Source of the DNA: Nocardiopsis_B mangrovi
GTDB lineage: Bacteria; Actinomycetota; Actinomycetes; Streptosporangiales; Streptosporangiaceae
Direction: 5' to 3'
Assembly: GCF_042653925.1 (NCBI RefSeq)
Contig: NZ_JBHSFQ010000010.1
Span: forward strand, 1 to 64,000
DNA: 64,000 bases
Positions 33,349-42,021 of the stretch are shown in pieces. Position numbers and translations under genes: made by a program. The notes beneath the pieces were generated by a model. The model worked only from the letters and a program-made list of their open reading frames with translations, was not told the DNA's origin and did no database searches. Each line of letters begins with the position of its first letter. The first letter of the stretch is position 1.

Positions 33349-35034
33349 GTGAATCCGCAGAGTGAGACCCAGGAGTCCGGGCCGGCGGCGCAGGCCGCGC
33401 CCGCGGCCGGGCACGTCGGCCTGGTCGGGGCCGGGCCCGGCGCCCCGGAACTGCTGACCCTGCGTGGCGCCGCCCTGCTGGAGCGGGCCGACGTCGTCGT
33501 CCTCGTCCGCGAGCCCGGCCCCGAACTCGCCCGGTACCGCCGGGAGCTGCTCGCCCATTGCCGCGACGACGTCCAGGTGGTCGAGCCCGCCGAATGCGGC
33601 GGCGAGATCGACGCGTTCGCCATCGGCCACGCCCGCGAGGGGCGCCGCGTGGTGCGGCTCTACAGCGGAGATCCGCTGTTCGGCTGTCGCGGCGCGGATC
33701 TGGCCGCGGCCTGCCTGCGCGCGGGGGTGGAGTTCGAGATCGTGCCGGGGCTGTCCTCCGTGACCGCGGTCCCGGCCTTCGCCGGCATCCCGCTGATGCC
33801 CAAGGGCACCGGCGAGGTGCGCGTGGTCGACGGCCACCAGCCCGACCTCGACTGGGGCCGCCTGGCCGACGGCGACGCGACGCTGGTCGTGCTCTTCCCC
33901 GACATCGACGCGGACGACGACGGCGCCCGGCCGGGCCTGGGCTACGACCGCCTGTGCAAGTCGCTCATCGCCGCCGGCCGGCCGGGTACGACCCCGGTCG
34001 CCGTCACCCGCATGGGCAGCACCACCGACCAGAGCACCGTGCTGTCCTCCCTGTCGCGGCTCACCGCCGACCTGAAGGCGGCCGACGCCAAGGGCAACAA
34101 CATCGTCGCGCCCGCCATGTTCGTCATGGGGCCGGGCGTCGGCGGGCAGAAGGACCTGTCGTGGTTCGAGGGGCGCCCGCTGTTCGGCTGGCGCGTCCTG
34201 GTCCCGCGCACCAAGGAGCAGGCGGCCCACCTGTCCGAGCAGCTGCGCGGCTACGGGGCGGTCCCCGAGGAGGTCCCCACCATCTCGGTGGAGCCGCCCC
34301 GCACCCCGCAGCAGATGGAGCGCGCGGTGCGCGGCCTGGTCACGGGGCGCTACCAGTGGGTGGCGTTCACCTCGGTGAACGCGGTCAAGGCCATCCGCGA
34401 GCGGTTCGAGGAGTACGGCCTGGACGCCCGCGCGTTCGCGGGGGTGAAGGTCGCCGCCGTGGGCGAGCAGACCGCCGCCTCCCTGCGCGAGTTCGGCATC
34501 CAGCCCGACCTCCTGCCGCCGGCCGACCGCCAGTCGGGCACGGGGCTGGTCGAGGTGTGGCCGCCCTACGACGCCGAGCTGGACCCGATCGAGCGGGTGC
34601 TGCTGCCGCGCGCCGACATCGCCACCGAGGCGCTCGCGGCGGGGCTCGCCGACCTCGGCTGGGAGGTCGACGACGTCACCGCCTACCGCACCGTGCGCGC
34701 CGCGCCGCCGCCCGCGCCCATCCGCGAGGCGATCAAGGGCGGCGGGTTCGACGCGGTGCTGTTCACGTCCTCCTCCACCGTGCGCAACCTCGTGGGGATC
34801 GCGGGCAAGCCGCACAACACCACGGTGATCGCCGTGATCGGCCCCGAGACCGCCAAGACGGCGGCGGAATTCGGCCTGCGCGTCGATGTGGTCGCCCCCA
34901 AAACCTCGGTTTCCGCCCTCGCGGAGGCGCTTTCGGAGTACGGTGCGGCTCAGCGGGCCGAGGCCGTCGCGGCCGGGAAGCCCGTTCTCAAGCCCAGCCA
35001 GAAGCGGCGCGGCAGGCGGCGCAAGACCGTCTGA
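33349..35034 (+). CDS. hemD: Uroporphyrinogen-III methyltransferase/synthase fusion
   Basis: 561 residues. Residues about 20-270 are a SAM-dependent uroporphyrinogen methyltransferase fold (GLVGAGPGAPELLTLRGA, VVRLYSGDPLFGCRGADL, GLSSVTAVPAFAGIPL). About 285-530 are uroporphyrinogen-III synthase (GWRVLVPRTKEQAAHLS, WVAFTSVNAVKAIRERF, DAVLFTSSSTVRNLVG). The tail is Lys/Arg-rich (SQKRRGRRRKTV). The fusion is common in actinomycetes. The methyltransferase half differs from classical CobA at the usual GGDPFVFGRG block, so it may be weak or inactive in methylation. GTG start behind AAGGAG. Confidence 0.93.
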   Translation: MNPQSETQESGPAAQAAPAAGHVGLVGAGPGAPELLTLRGAALLERADVVVLVREPGPELARYRRELLAHCRDDVQVVEPAECGGEIDAFAIGHAREGRRVVRLYSGDPLFGCRGADLAAACLRAGVEFEIVPGLSSVTAVPAFAGIPLMPKGTGEVRVVDGHQPDLDWGRLADGDATLVVLFPDIDADDDGARPGLGYDRLCKSLIAAGRPGTTPVAVTRMGSTTDQSTVLSSLSRLTADLKAADAKGNNIVAPAMFVMGPGVGGQKDLSWFEGRPLFGWRVLVPRTKEQAAHLSEQLRGYGAVPEEVPTISVEPPRTPQQMERAVRGLVTGRYQWVAFTSVNAVKAIRERFEEYGLDARAFAGVKVAAVGEQTAASLREFGIQPDLLPPADRQSGTGLVEVWPPYDAELDPIERVLLPRADIATEALAAGLADLGWEVDDVTAYRTVRAAPPPAPIREAIKGGGFDAVLFTSSSTVRNLVGIAGKPHNTTVIAVIGPETAKTAAEFGLRVDVVAPKTSVSALAEALSEYGAAQRAEAVAAGKPVLKPSQKRRGRRRKTV

Positions 35035-35140
35035 CCGCCCGCGCCACCGGCCCTGTTCGACCATTCATCCGTCCCGCGTCCGGCCGCCCCGCCGCACGGC
35101 GGCCCGGACGCTCCGCAGACCCAGGGGGTCCGACCCACTC

Positions 35141-36124
35141 ATGAGTGCCCGTTTTCCCGTGGTACGTCCCCGCCGGCTGCGCCGCACGCCGGCGCTGCGC
35201 CGGCTGGTCGCCGAGACCCGGGTGCGCCCTGAGGACCTCATCCTGCCGATGTTCGTCAAGGAGGGCATCGGCGAACCGAACCCGGTGAGCTCGATGCCGG
35301 GCGTCGTCCAGCACACCCGCGACAGCCTGCGCGCGGCGGCGAAGGAGGCCGCCGAGGCCGGGGTCGGCGGGCTGATGCTGTTCGGTATCCCCGAGTTCAA
35401 GGACGAGCGCGGATCGGCCGCCGACGACCCGGGCGGCATCGTGCAGCAGGCGCTGCGCGACCTGACCACGGACCTCGGCGACGACATCGTGCTCATGGCC
35501 GACCTGTGCCTGGACGAGTACACCTCCCACGGGCACTGCGGGCTGCTCACCCCCACCGGCGAGGTCGACAACGACGCCACCCTGGAGCGCTACGCCGCGA
35601 TCGCCGTGGCGCAGGCCGCCGCGGGCGTGCAGGTCGTGGGGCCCAGCGGCATGATGGACGGCCAGGTCGGGGCGATCCGCGCCGCGCTGGACCGGGCCGG
35701 CTACACCGATGTCGCGATCCTCGCCTACGCCGTCAAGTACGCCTCGGCGTTCTACGGCCCGTTCCGCGAGGCGGCCGAGGGCGCGCCCCGGTTCGGCGAC
35801 CGTACGGGCTACCAGCAGGACCCCGCCAACGTTCGGGAGTCCCTGCGCGAGGTCGAGCTGGACATCGCCGAGGGCGCCGACATGGTGATGGTGAAACCGG
35901 GCCTGGCCTACCTGGACGTCGTGGCCAAGGTCGCCGAGCAGGTCCGGGTGCCGGTATCGGCCTACCAGGTCAGCGGCGAGTACGCGATGGTCGAGGCCGC
36001 CGCCGAGCGCGGCTGGGTCGACCGCGAGCGCGCCATCCTGGAGACGCTCACCGCGTTCCGGCGGGCCGGGGCGGGCCAGATCCTGACCTATTGGGCCACG
36101 GAAGCGGCGCGCATGCTCCGCTGA
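35141..36124 (+). CDS. hemB: Delta-aminolevulinic acid dehydratase
   Basis: Condenses two ALA to porphobilinogen. 327 residues. Schiff-base lysines are Lys199 (AYAVKYASAFYGPFR) and Lys252 (MVMVKPGLAYLD). The metal-site region reads DLCLDEYTSHGHCG, with Cys123 and Cys133 and Asp in place of the middle Cys, the Mg-dependent type rather than the three-Cys zinc type. ATG start at MSARFPVVRPRRLR. Last biosynthetic gene of the rex-hem operon; hemL is 2.3 kb further on, behind inserted genes. Confidence 0.97.
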   Translation: MSARFPVVRPRRLRRTPALRRLVAETRVRPEDLILPMFVKEGIGEPNPVSSMPGVVQHTRDSLRAAAKEAAEAGVGGLMLFGIPEFKDERGSAADDPGGIVQQALRDLTTDLGDDIVLMADLCLDEYTSHGHCGLLTPTGEVDNDATLERYAAIAVAQAAAGVQVVGPSGMMDGQVGAIRAALDRAGYTDVAILAYAVKYASAFYGPFREAAEGAPRFGDRTGYQQDPANVRESLREVELDIAEGADMVMVKPGLAYLDVVAKVAEQVRVPVSAYQVSGEYAMVEAAAERGWVDRERAILETLTAFRRAGAGQILTYWATEAARMLR

Positions 36125-36203
36125 CGGGAAGAACCGCTTCCCGGCCGGATCGGGTCCTGGGAGCGTGACGGGACACGGGATCCGAGACGGGAACGGAGCA
36201 TCG

Positions 36204-36875
36204 ATGGCAGAGGTGGTCTACCGGCGGCGGCGCCGGCAGCCGGTGGTCAGCATGGTGGCGGCCGCCCTGGAGTACGCGGCCATGGGCTGGCCGGTGTGCC
36301 GCGGCGCGGCGCCCGCCACGGGCGGCGGGCGCGCGTGCGGCTGCGACCGCATGGGCTGTCCCGACCCCGGCGCGCATCCGATGTCGGCGGCGTGGGGCCT
36401 GGAGGCCACCACCGATCCCGGCACCATCCGGCGCTGGTGGGCGGCCACCCCCGACGCCAACGTGATCCTGCCGACGGGCCGGGTCTTCGACGTCTTCGAC
36501 GTCCCGGCCGGAGCCGGGGTCATGGCGCTGGCCCGCATGGGCCGCGCCGGGGTGCACGCCGGCCCGGTCGCCGCGGTCGACGCCCAGCGCTACCTGTTCT
36601 ATGTGGCCACCCGTTCACCGGCCGACGAGGACGAGTGGTGGTCCTGCCACCTCGACTGCGTCCCCGAGACCATCACCGACACCCCGGGCCTGCGCTGGCA
36701 CTGCCGCGACAGCTACGTCCTGGCCCCGCCGTCCCCCCTCCCGTCGGGCAACAGCGTCGCCTGGATCCGCGCCCCCCACCCCGGCGAACCCCACGCCGAC
36801 CTCCCCGACCCCATCCCCGTCCTCGACATCCTCTCCGACGCCTGCGAGGAGTTCACGCCCCAGCCGAACGGGTGA
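36204..36875 (+). CDS. Primase-polymerase N-terminal-like protein
   Basis: 223 residues, similar to the bifunctional DNA primase/polymerase N-terminal family often found behind hemB in actinomycetes. AALEYAAMGWPVCRG near the start, a Cys-rich loop (ACGCDRMGCPDPGAHP), GLEATTDPGTIRRWWAATPDANVIL, and WHCRDSYVLAPPSPLPSG fit. The DxD-type metal site is replaced by DVFDVPA, so polymerase activity is doubtful. It is a stand-alone domain without helicase. GGAG precedes the ATG. Function in this context unknown. Confidence 0.8.
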   Translation: MAEVVYRRRRRQPVVSMVAAALEYAAMGWPVCRGAAPATGGGRACGCDRMGCPDPGAHPMSAAWGLEATTDPGTIRRWWAATPDANVILPTGRVFDVFDVPAGAGVMALARMGRAGVHAGPVAAVDAQRYLFYVATRSPADEDEWWSCHLDCVPETITDTPGLRWHCRDSYVLAPPSPLPSGNSVAWIRAPHPGEPHADLPDPIPVLDILSDACEEFTPQPNG

Positions 36876-37000
36876 GACCGGCGCCGAATTATCCCGGACC
36901 TCGTGCCCATCCGGGGCTCCACCGCATAACCTGGGACCTCAGACCATGTAGCGCAGCACACGCGGATCGGCCTTCGCGTCGATCGTCCAGGAGCAGGGTG

Positions 37001-37357
37001 ATGACCGAGCAGCACTTCCCGTCCGACGCACCGTTGATCTCCATGCCGGCCCTCACGCCCGCGGCGCTGCGCACGGCCATCGCCCAGATCGCCCCGGCCC
37101 GGCTGCCGTCGTTCGGCGAGCATCTCGACCAAGCGGTGGAACAGGCGGCCGCCCAGAGCACCACGGCTCCCCTTCGCGCGTTCCTCCAGTACTGGGGGGA
37201 GGTCGTCGCGATCCAGCGTCGCCCGGACCGCGCGGCGCGTCTGCGTGAGCTCGAGGCCGCGGCCGACGCCGCGTCCGACCGGGAGACCCTCGACCCCGTG
37301 ATCGCGGAGATCCAGCAGATTCTGGAATGGGCGCAGCGCGAGGTCGTCGCCGCGTGA
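37001..37357 (+). CDS. DUF6247 protein, probable antitoxin
   Basis: 118 residues, helical. The N-terminal motif PALTPAALRTAIAQIAPARLPSFGEH-type block (about 15-41) and the following SFGEHLDQAVEQAA resemble DUF6247, small actinobacterial proteins that precede RelE-like genes. AGGAG lies upstream of the ATG. The stop overlaps the next gene by four bases (GTGA), typical of antitoxin-toxin order. No DNA-binding motif is evident, so autoregulation would be unusual. Assignment as antitoxin is by context. Confidence 0.68.
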   Translation: MTEQHFPSDAPLISMPALTPAALRTAIAQIAPARLPSFGEHLDQAVEQAAAQSTTAPLRAFLQYWGEVVAIQRRPDRAARLRELEAAADAASDRETLDPVIAEIQQILEWAQREVVAA

Positions 37358-37617
37358 GTGACGCGTGGGCGTGGCACTACAACCCCGATGCCCTGTATGT
37401 CACGAAGGGGCTGCCCGCCGAGGTGGTCGCCGAAGTCGAACGGCTCGCCGAACAGCTCACCATCCTCGGCCCTGACGCGGCCGCCGCCGGACGCGGGCCC
37501 GCGCACGGGGGCGGCCTGCGGACGTTGAACATCTTCGGAGGCCGGGGTTTTTTCATGTATTTGGCCCCGGAGGGCCTGAACGTGATCTCCATAGTCCGGA
37601 TCGTGTGGGTGCACTAG
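37354..37617 (+). CDS. RelE/ParE-like toxin
   Basis: 87 residues, compact alpha/beta protein: two N-terminal helices (LPAEVVAEVERLAEQLTIL) and then strands GGGLRTLNIFGGRGFFMYLA and NVISIVRIVWVH, the RelE-fold order. A basic residue in the Arg-Thr-Leu strand could serve RNA cleavage, but catalytic residues are not clear. GTG start inside the antitoxin stop. It would act as a ribosome-dependent mRNase if a true RelE. The pair sits between hemB and rraA, breaking the hem cluster. Confidence 0.62.
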   Translation: MSDAWAWHYNPDALYVTKGLPAEVVAEVERLAEQLTILGPDAAAAGRGPAHGGGLRTLNIFGGRGFFMYLAPEGLNVISIVRIVWVH

Positions 37618-37630
37618 CCACAGCGCCGGG

Positions 37631-38122
37631 CTACGGCAGCGGCAGCTGCTCGTCGCTGATGAGGATGCCGTCGTCGTCGCTGTAGAGCCAGGCTTCCGGG
37701 CTGAAGACCGCGTTGCCGAAGGCGACGGTGGTGTCGAGGACGCCCGCTCCGGTCTTCGCGGACTTGCGGGGGTTGGAGCCGAGGGCCTTGATGCCGATGT
37801 CGATCGAGGCCAGCTCGGCGACGTCGCGGACCGCTCCGTGGATGATCACCCCGGCCCAGCCGTTCTCGGTGGCGGCGCGGGCGATCATGTCCCCCATCAG
37901 GGCGGTGCGCAGCGAACCGCCGCCGTCGACGACCAGCACCCAGCCCTCTCCGGGCTGGTTGAGCTGCTCGCGCACCAGGGCGTTGTCCTCGTGGCACCGG
38001 ATCGTCGCGATCGGCCCGTGGAACGCCCGGCGCGCGCCGAACTGGCGGAACTGCGTCTCGCAGCTGGCGAGCGCGTCTCCGTGCGCGTCGATCAGGTCGG
38101 CGGTGGCGTAGACCTCGGTCAT
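37631..38122 (-). CDS. rraA: RraA-family protein
   Basis: 163 residues. The RraA fold is marked by EVYATADLIDAHGDAL, VLVVDGGGSLRTALMGDMIA, GWAGVIIHGAVRDVAELA and KALGSNPRKSAKTGAG. In E. coli RraA binds and restrains RNase E. The same fold gives aldolases (HMG/oxaloacetate decarboxylase) when GxD-x20-RD is complete; here GD...RD is present (GDMIA...VRDVAE), so a small-molecule lyase role is equally possible. Faces the toxin pair convergently, 13 bases between stops. Confidence 0.87.
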   Translation of the reverse strand: MTEVYATADLIDAHGDALASCETQFRQFGARRAFHGPIATIRCHEDNALVREQLNQPGEGWVLVVDGGGSLRTALMGDMIARAATENGWAGVIIHGAVRDVAELASIDIGIKALGSNPRKSAKTGAGVLDTTVAFGNAVFSPEAWLYSDDDGILISDEQLPLP

Positions 38123-38217
38123 CGTGCTCCTCAGCGGATCGTGCGGGCGGTGGCCCCCAACCTACGAGATCCCCGGCATCCGGCGCGGTCCGGGCGGGTC
38201 ACCGGAGAGCGCGTTCT

Positions 38218-38415
38218 CTGGTCGCGCTCGCCTCCTCGCTCGGCTTCAACGGCCCCGCGTGGGGCCTTCGGCCGGGGGCGGCGCCGCCTCCGCTCGCTCG
38301 TCGGCTCGCCGTCGGTGTTGCCTGGTCGCGCTCGCCTCCTCGCTCGGCTTCAACGGCGCCGCGTGGGGCCTTCGGCCGGGGGCGGCGCCGCCTCCGCTCG
38401 CTCGTCGGCTCGCCG
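38218..38415. repeat. Two copies of a 94-bp intergenic repeat
   Basis: 38218-38311 and 38322-38415 are identical except for one base (C at 38254, G at 38358), separated by 10 bases. Each holds a hairpin-forming core (GGCCCCGCGTGGGGCC in copy 1, weakened by the change in copy 2) and the run GGGGGCGGCGCCGCC. The block fills almost the whole 320-base gap between rraA and hemL, ending 27 bases before the hemL start. Likely a mobile or recombinogenic intergenic element; function unknown. Confidence 0.85.
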
Positions 38416-38442
38416 CTCCGCGGGCGGTGCCACACTGGATGG

Positions 38443-39744
38443 GTGAGTACACAGAAGACCTCCGTTGAGCTGTTCGAACGCGCGAGCGCCGTCGTCCCCG
38501 GCGGGGTGAACTCCCCCGTTCGCGCCTTCGGCGCCGTCGGCGGGACCCCGCCCTTCATGGTGGCGGGCGAGGGCCCGTACCTGACCGACGCCGACGGCCG
38601 GACCTATGTCGACCTCATCTGCTCCTGGGGGCCGCTGATCCTGGGCCACGCGCACCCCGCCGTGGTCGGCGCACTGCGCGAGGCGGCCGGCCGCGGCACC
38701 TCCTACGGCGCCCCGACCCCGGGCGAGGTCGAACTCGCCGAGGAGATCGTGGCGCGCACTGCGGCCGAGAAGGTCCGCCTGGTCAACTCCGGGACCGAGG
38801 CCACCATGTCGGCCATCCGGCTCGCGCGCGGCGCCACCGGGCGCAGCAAGGTGGTCAAGTTCGCCGGGAACTACCACGGCCACGTCGACGCCCTCCTGGC
38901 CGCCGCGGGCTCCGGCGTGGCGACCTTCGCCCTGCCCGACACCCCGGGCGTCACGGGTGCCAGTGCGGCCGACACGATCGTGCTGCCCTACAACGACATC
39001 GAGGCCGTGGAGCGCGCGTTCGCGGAGTCGGGCGGCGACATCGCCTGCGTCATCGCCGAGGCGTGCCCGGCGAACATGGGCGTCGTCCCGCCCCGCGACG
39101 GCTTCAACGCCCGCCTCAGGGAGATCACCGCCGCCCACGGCGCGCTGCTGGTGCTCGACGAGGTCCTCACCGGCTTCCGGGTCGGCCCCTCCGGCTGGTA
39201 CGGCCTGGAGGGCGTCGCGCCCGACCTCACGACCTTCGGCAAGGTCATGGGCGGCGGGCTGCCCGCCGCGGCCTTCGGCGGCCGTGCCGACCTCATGGAC
39301 CAGCTCGCCCCCGAGGGCCCGGTGTACCAGGCGGGCACGCTTTCGGGGAACCCGCTGGCCACCGCGGCGGGACTGGCCACGCTGCGCAACGCCACCCCCG
39401 AGGTCTACGCCCACGTCGACCGCGTGGCCGCCCGGGTGTCCGCCGAGGTCGGCGCCGCCCTCAGCGCCGCCGGGGTGCCCCACCGCATCCAGCACGGCGG
39501 CAACCTGTTCACCGTGTTCTTCACCGACGCCGACGTCACCGACTTCGACGGCGCGCGCGCCCAGGACACCGGCGCCTTCGCCGCGTTCTTCCACGCCATG
39601 CTGGACCAGGGCGTCTACCTGCCGCCGGCGGCGTTCGAGGCGTGGTTCTTCTCGGCCGCCCACGACGACACCGCCGTTGACCGCGTGGTGTCGGCCCTGC
39701 CCAGAGCGGCACGCGCCGCGGCCGAGGCGGGCGGAGATCGGTAG
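38443..39744 (+). CDS. hemL: Glutamate-1-semialdehyde 2,1-aminomutase
   Basis: Converts glutamate-1-semialdehyde to ALA, second step of the C5 route; PLP enzyme. 433 residues. VPGGVNSPVRAFGAVGG at the start, VNSGTEATMSAIRLAR, NYHGHVDALL, LVLDEVLTGFRVG and PLP Lys267 in TTFGKVMGGGLPAAAFGG. GTG start without an obvious ribosome site, close behind the duplicated repeat. The gene is separated from hemACDB by about 2.3 kb of other genes. Confidence 0.97.
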   Translation: MSTQKTSVELFERASAVVPGGVNSPVRAFGAVGGTPPFMVAGEGPYLTDADGRTYVDLICSWGPLILGHAHPAVVGALREAAGRGTSYGAPTPGEVELAEEIVARTAAEKVRLVNSGTEATMSAIRLARGATGRSKVVKFAGNYHGHVDALLAAAGSGVATFALPDTPGVTGASAADTIVLPYNDIEAVERAFAESGGDIACVIAEACPANMGVVPPRDGFNARLREITAAHGALLVLDEVLTGFRVGPSGWYGLEGVAPDLTTFGKVMGGGLPAAAFGGRADLMDQLAPEGPVYQAGTLSGNPLATAAGLATLRNATPEVYAHVDRVAARVSAEVGAALSAAGVPHRIQHGGNLFTVFFTDADVTDFDGARAQDTGAFAAFFHAMLDQGVYLPPAAFEAWFFSAAHDDTAVDRVVSALPRAARAAAEAGGDR

Positions 39745-39856
39745 GTTGGATCCGACGCCGCCCGCCGGCGCCCCTCGTGCCGAGCCCCCGCAGGTGGGGG
39801 CGGGTGCGGGGCCGCGCCATCGCACGACCACCACTGACAAGGAACGGCCGCCCGAC

Positions 39857-40492
39857 ATGACCACGACCACCGTCGTCCACCTGCTCAGGCACGGCGAAGT
39901 GCACAACCCCGAGGGCATCCTCTACGGGCGGCTGCCGGAGTTCCACCTGAGCGAGAACGGCGTCCGCATGGCCGAACGCGCCGCCGCCTGGTTCGCCGGG
40001 CGCGACATCGCCGCCCTGTACTCCTCGCCGCTGGAGCGCGCCAAGGAGACCGCGGCGCCGGTGGCCGATGAGTTCGGGCTGGCCATCCGGCTCGACGACC
40101 GCCTGATCGAGGCGGCCAACGGCTTCCAGGGCAGGGCGCTGTCGAGCCGGTCCCTGACCGACGTCCAGGTGATGCGGCGGCTGTACAACCCGTTCCTGCC
40201 GTCGTGGGGCGAGCCCTACACCGAGATCGTCGAGCGCATGGTCGACGTCGTCAAGCTCGTCCGCAAGGAGGCGTGGGGGCGCGAGGCCGTCTGCGTCAGC
40301 CACCAGCTGCCGATCTGGATGGCCCGCCGGGCGGCGGAGCGCAAGCGGCTCTGGCACCGGCCCGACCGCCGCCAGTGCAACCTGGCCAGCGTCACATCGC
40401 TGACCTTTGAGGAGCACCGGCTCGTCGGCGTCGCCTACAGCGAGCCGGCCGCGGGGCTGTACAAGCCGGGGCGCACGGTTCCCGGCGCCTGA
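39857..40492 (+). CDS. Histidine phosphatase family protein
   Basis: 211 residues, phosphoglycerate-mutase-like fold. The phospho-accepting His is in LLRHGEVHNPEG (about residue 12), with SSPLERAKETAAPVA and the second His in CVSHQLPIWMARR. This is a phosphatase rather than a glycolytic mutase; a true gpmA lies at 62-63 kb. In Streptomyces this gene follows hemL and leads into cytochrome c maturation genes, which are missing here. Substrate unknown. Confidence 0.86.
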   Translation: MTTTTVVHLLRHGEVHNPEGILYGRLPEFHLSENGVRMAERAAAWFAGRDIAALYSSPLERAKETAAPVADEFGLAIRLDDRLIEAANGFQGRALSSRSLTDVQVMRRLYNPFLPSWGEPYTEIVERMVDVVKLVRKEAWGREAVCVSHQLPIWMARRAAERKRLWHRPDRRQCNLASVTSLTFEEHRLVGVAYSEPAAGLYKPGRTVPGA

Positions 40493-40505
40493 GGCCGCGT
40501 ACCCT

Positions 40506-40530
40506 CCGGCGGGCGCCCGGCGCCCGCCGG
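40506..40530 (+). terminator. Hairpin terminator after phosphatase gene
   Basis: A perfect 11-bp stem CCGGCGGGCGC / GCGCCCGCCGG with a 3-base loop, 14 bases past the stop. Confidence 0.65.
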
Positions 40531-40722
40531 CGCCGCCGCGGTGCCTGGACATCTTGGCGGAGAGGGTAGGCTGGTGCGTCGGGTGCGGCGTTGGTCTATG
40601 GCGCGCCACGCGCGCCATGTCCCTCTGGGCGACGCGCCGCCGCATTCTTACCGATGGCACCCCGTGCCGTTCGCACGGGTACTACCGTCGTGTCTCTTTT
40701 GTCGTTTGCGAGAGGTGATCCC

Positions 40723-40821
40723 ATGGGTTCCGTCATCAAGAAGCGCCGCAAGCGCATGGCGAAGAAGAAGCACCGCAAGCTGCTCAAGAGGACTCGCATC
40801 GCGCGTCGCAACAAGAAGTAG
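40723..40821 (+). CDS. bS22-type mini ribosomal protein (AURKAIP1/COX24 domain)
   Basis: 32 residues, nearly all basic: MGSVIKKRRKRMAKKKHRKL and then LKRTRIARRNKK. It closely matches mycobacterial bS22, a small-subunit protein seen in actinobacterial ribosomes. GAGAGGTGATCCC precedes the ATG, a strong ribosome site. It is always near a sugar-epimerase gene in actinomycetes, as here. Easily missed because of its size. Confidence 0.92.
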   Translation: MGSVIKKRRKRMAKKKHRKLLKRTRIARRNKK

Positions 40822-40923
40822 GCTGGTTCGTCGCTCCGCGGACGCCCCCGCTGCGCGGCCGAGGCCGACGCGGAGACACCCCCCTTCATCGCGAACCCCC
40901 GTCCTTCGTGGAGGCGTGTCGTC

Positions 40924-41937
40924 ATGGGCCGTGTCGTGCTGGTCACCGGTGCCTCCCGCTACCTGGGTGCCCAGGTGGCGGAGGCGCTTGCGCGCGAGCC
41001 CGGGGTCGACCGGGTGATCGGTGTCGACCCCGCCCCGCCCCGCCACCCGCTGGGCCGGGCGGAGTTCGCGCTCACGGGACTGCACGACGACGGCGTGAGC
41101 CGGGTGGTGCGGGAATCCGGGGCCGACACCGTCCTGCACCTGGGCCTCACAGCGGCCCTCGGGGGCGCCCGCGGCCGGGCGGCGATGCGGGAGAACAACG
41201 TCCTGGGGGCCATGCAGCTGCTCTCGGCCTGCCAGCGGTCCCACACCGTCCGCCGGCTGGTCGTGCGCTCCAGCGCGGCCGTCTACGGCTTCTCGCGCCG
41301 CGACCCCGGGCCCTCCACCGAGGACCTGGAGGCGCGGCGGCTGCCGCGCTCGGCCTATGCCCAGGACGCGGCGGAGATCGAGCTGCACACCCGCGGGCTG
41401 GCCCGGCGCCGGCCCGACATGTCGGTCGCGGTGCTGCGCTTCGCCAACGTCATCGGCCCGGCGACGGAGACCCCGCTGACCCGGTACCTCGGGCTGCGGT
41501 TCGTTCCCATGGTGCGCGGCTACGACCCCCGGATGCAGTTCCTCCACGAGGACGACGGCGCCGAGGCCGTCCGCCTCATGGCGCTGGGCGACCGCGACGG
41601 CGTCTTCAACGTCGCGGCCCCCGGGTCGCTGCCGCTGTCGCAGTGCCTGCGCCGGGTGCGCGGGCACGGGCTCGCGGTGCCCGAGCGCGGGCTCAAGGTG
41701 TTCGGGGGCCTGGCCCGCCGGACCCGGCTCGGCTACTCCCCGGATCAGCTGCGCGTGCTGTGCAACGACCGGGTCCTCGACGCCACCAAGCTCGAACGCG
41801 CCCTCGGCTGGACGCCCGCCTACAGCTCCCAGGAGGCGTTCGAGTCGTTCCTGGCCGGCGGAACACCGGGCGGCCCCGTGCGCGGGCGCCGGGACGGCCA
41901 CCAGGCGCCGCGGATGCACGCGGCCCTGGGGCGCTGA
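40924..41937 (+). CDS. NAD-dependent epimerase/dehydratase (extended SDR)
   Basis: 337 residues. Rossmann loop VTGASRYLGAQVAEAL (TGxxxxxG) at the N-terminus, a Ser in VRSSAAVYGFS and Tyr in LPRSAYAQDAAEIE, where the usual YxxxK Lys is replaced by Ala-Glu (YAQDA), so classical SDR catalysis is questionable. The C-terminal half matches NAD-epimerase family members that follow bS22 in actinomycetes. Cytoplasmic; substrate unknown. Confidence 0.85.
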   Translation: MGRVVLVTGASRYLGAQVAEALAREPGVDRVIGVDPAPPRHPLGRAEFALTGLHDDGVSRVVRESGADTVLHLGLTAALGGARGRAAMRENNVLGAMQLLSACQRSHTVRRLVVRSSAAVYGFSRRDPGPSTEDLEARRLPRSAYAQDAAEIELHTRGLARRRPDMSVAVLRFANVIGPATETPLTRYLGLRFVPMVRGYDPRMQFLHEDDGAEAVRLMALGDRDGVFNVAAPGSLPLSQCLRRVRGHGLAVPERGLKVFGGLARRTRLGYSPDQLRVLCNDRVLDATKLERALGWTPAYSSQEAFESFLAGGTPGGPVRGRRDGHQAPRMHAALGR

Positions 41938-42021
41938 CCGCCCGCCTCCCGCGTTTCCCGCCGCACCGCGGTATCCGGCGTCCACATCGGCCTGCTGTGC
42001 GCTCTACGGCGCCGGTAGGCG

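Noticed and set aside
38218..38415. The duplicated 94-bp repeat as a CRISPR array
   Set aside because: Only two units, unit far too long, and a 10-base spacer; no cas genes nearby.
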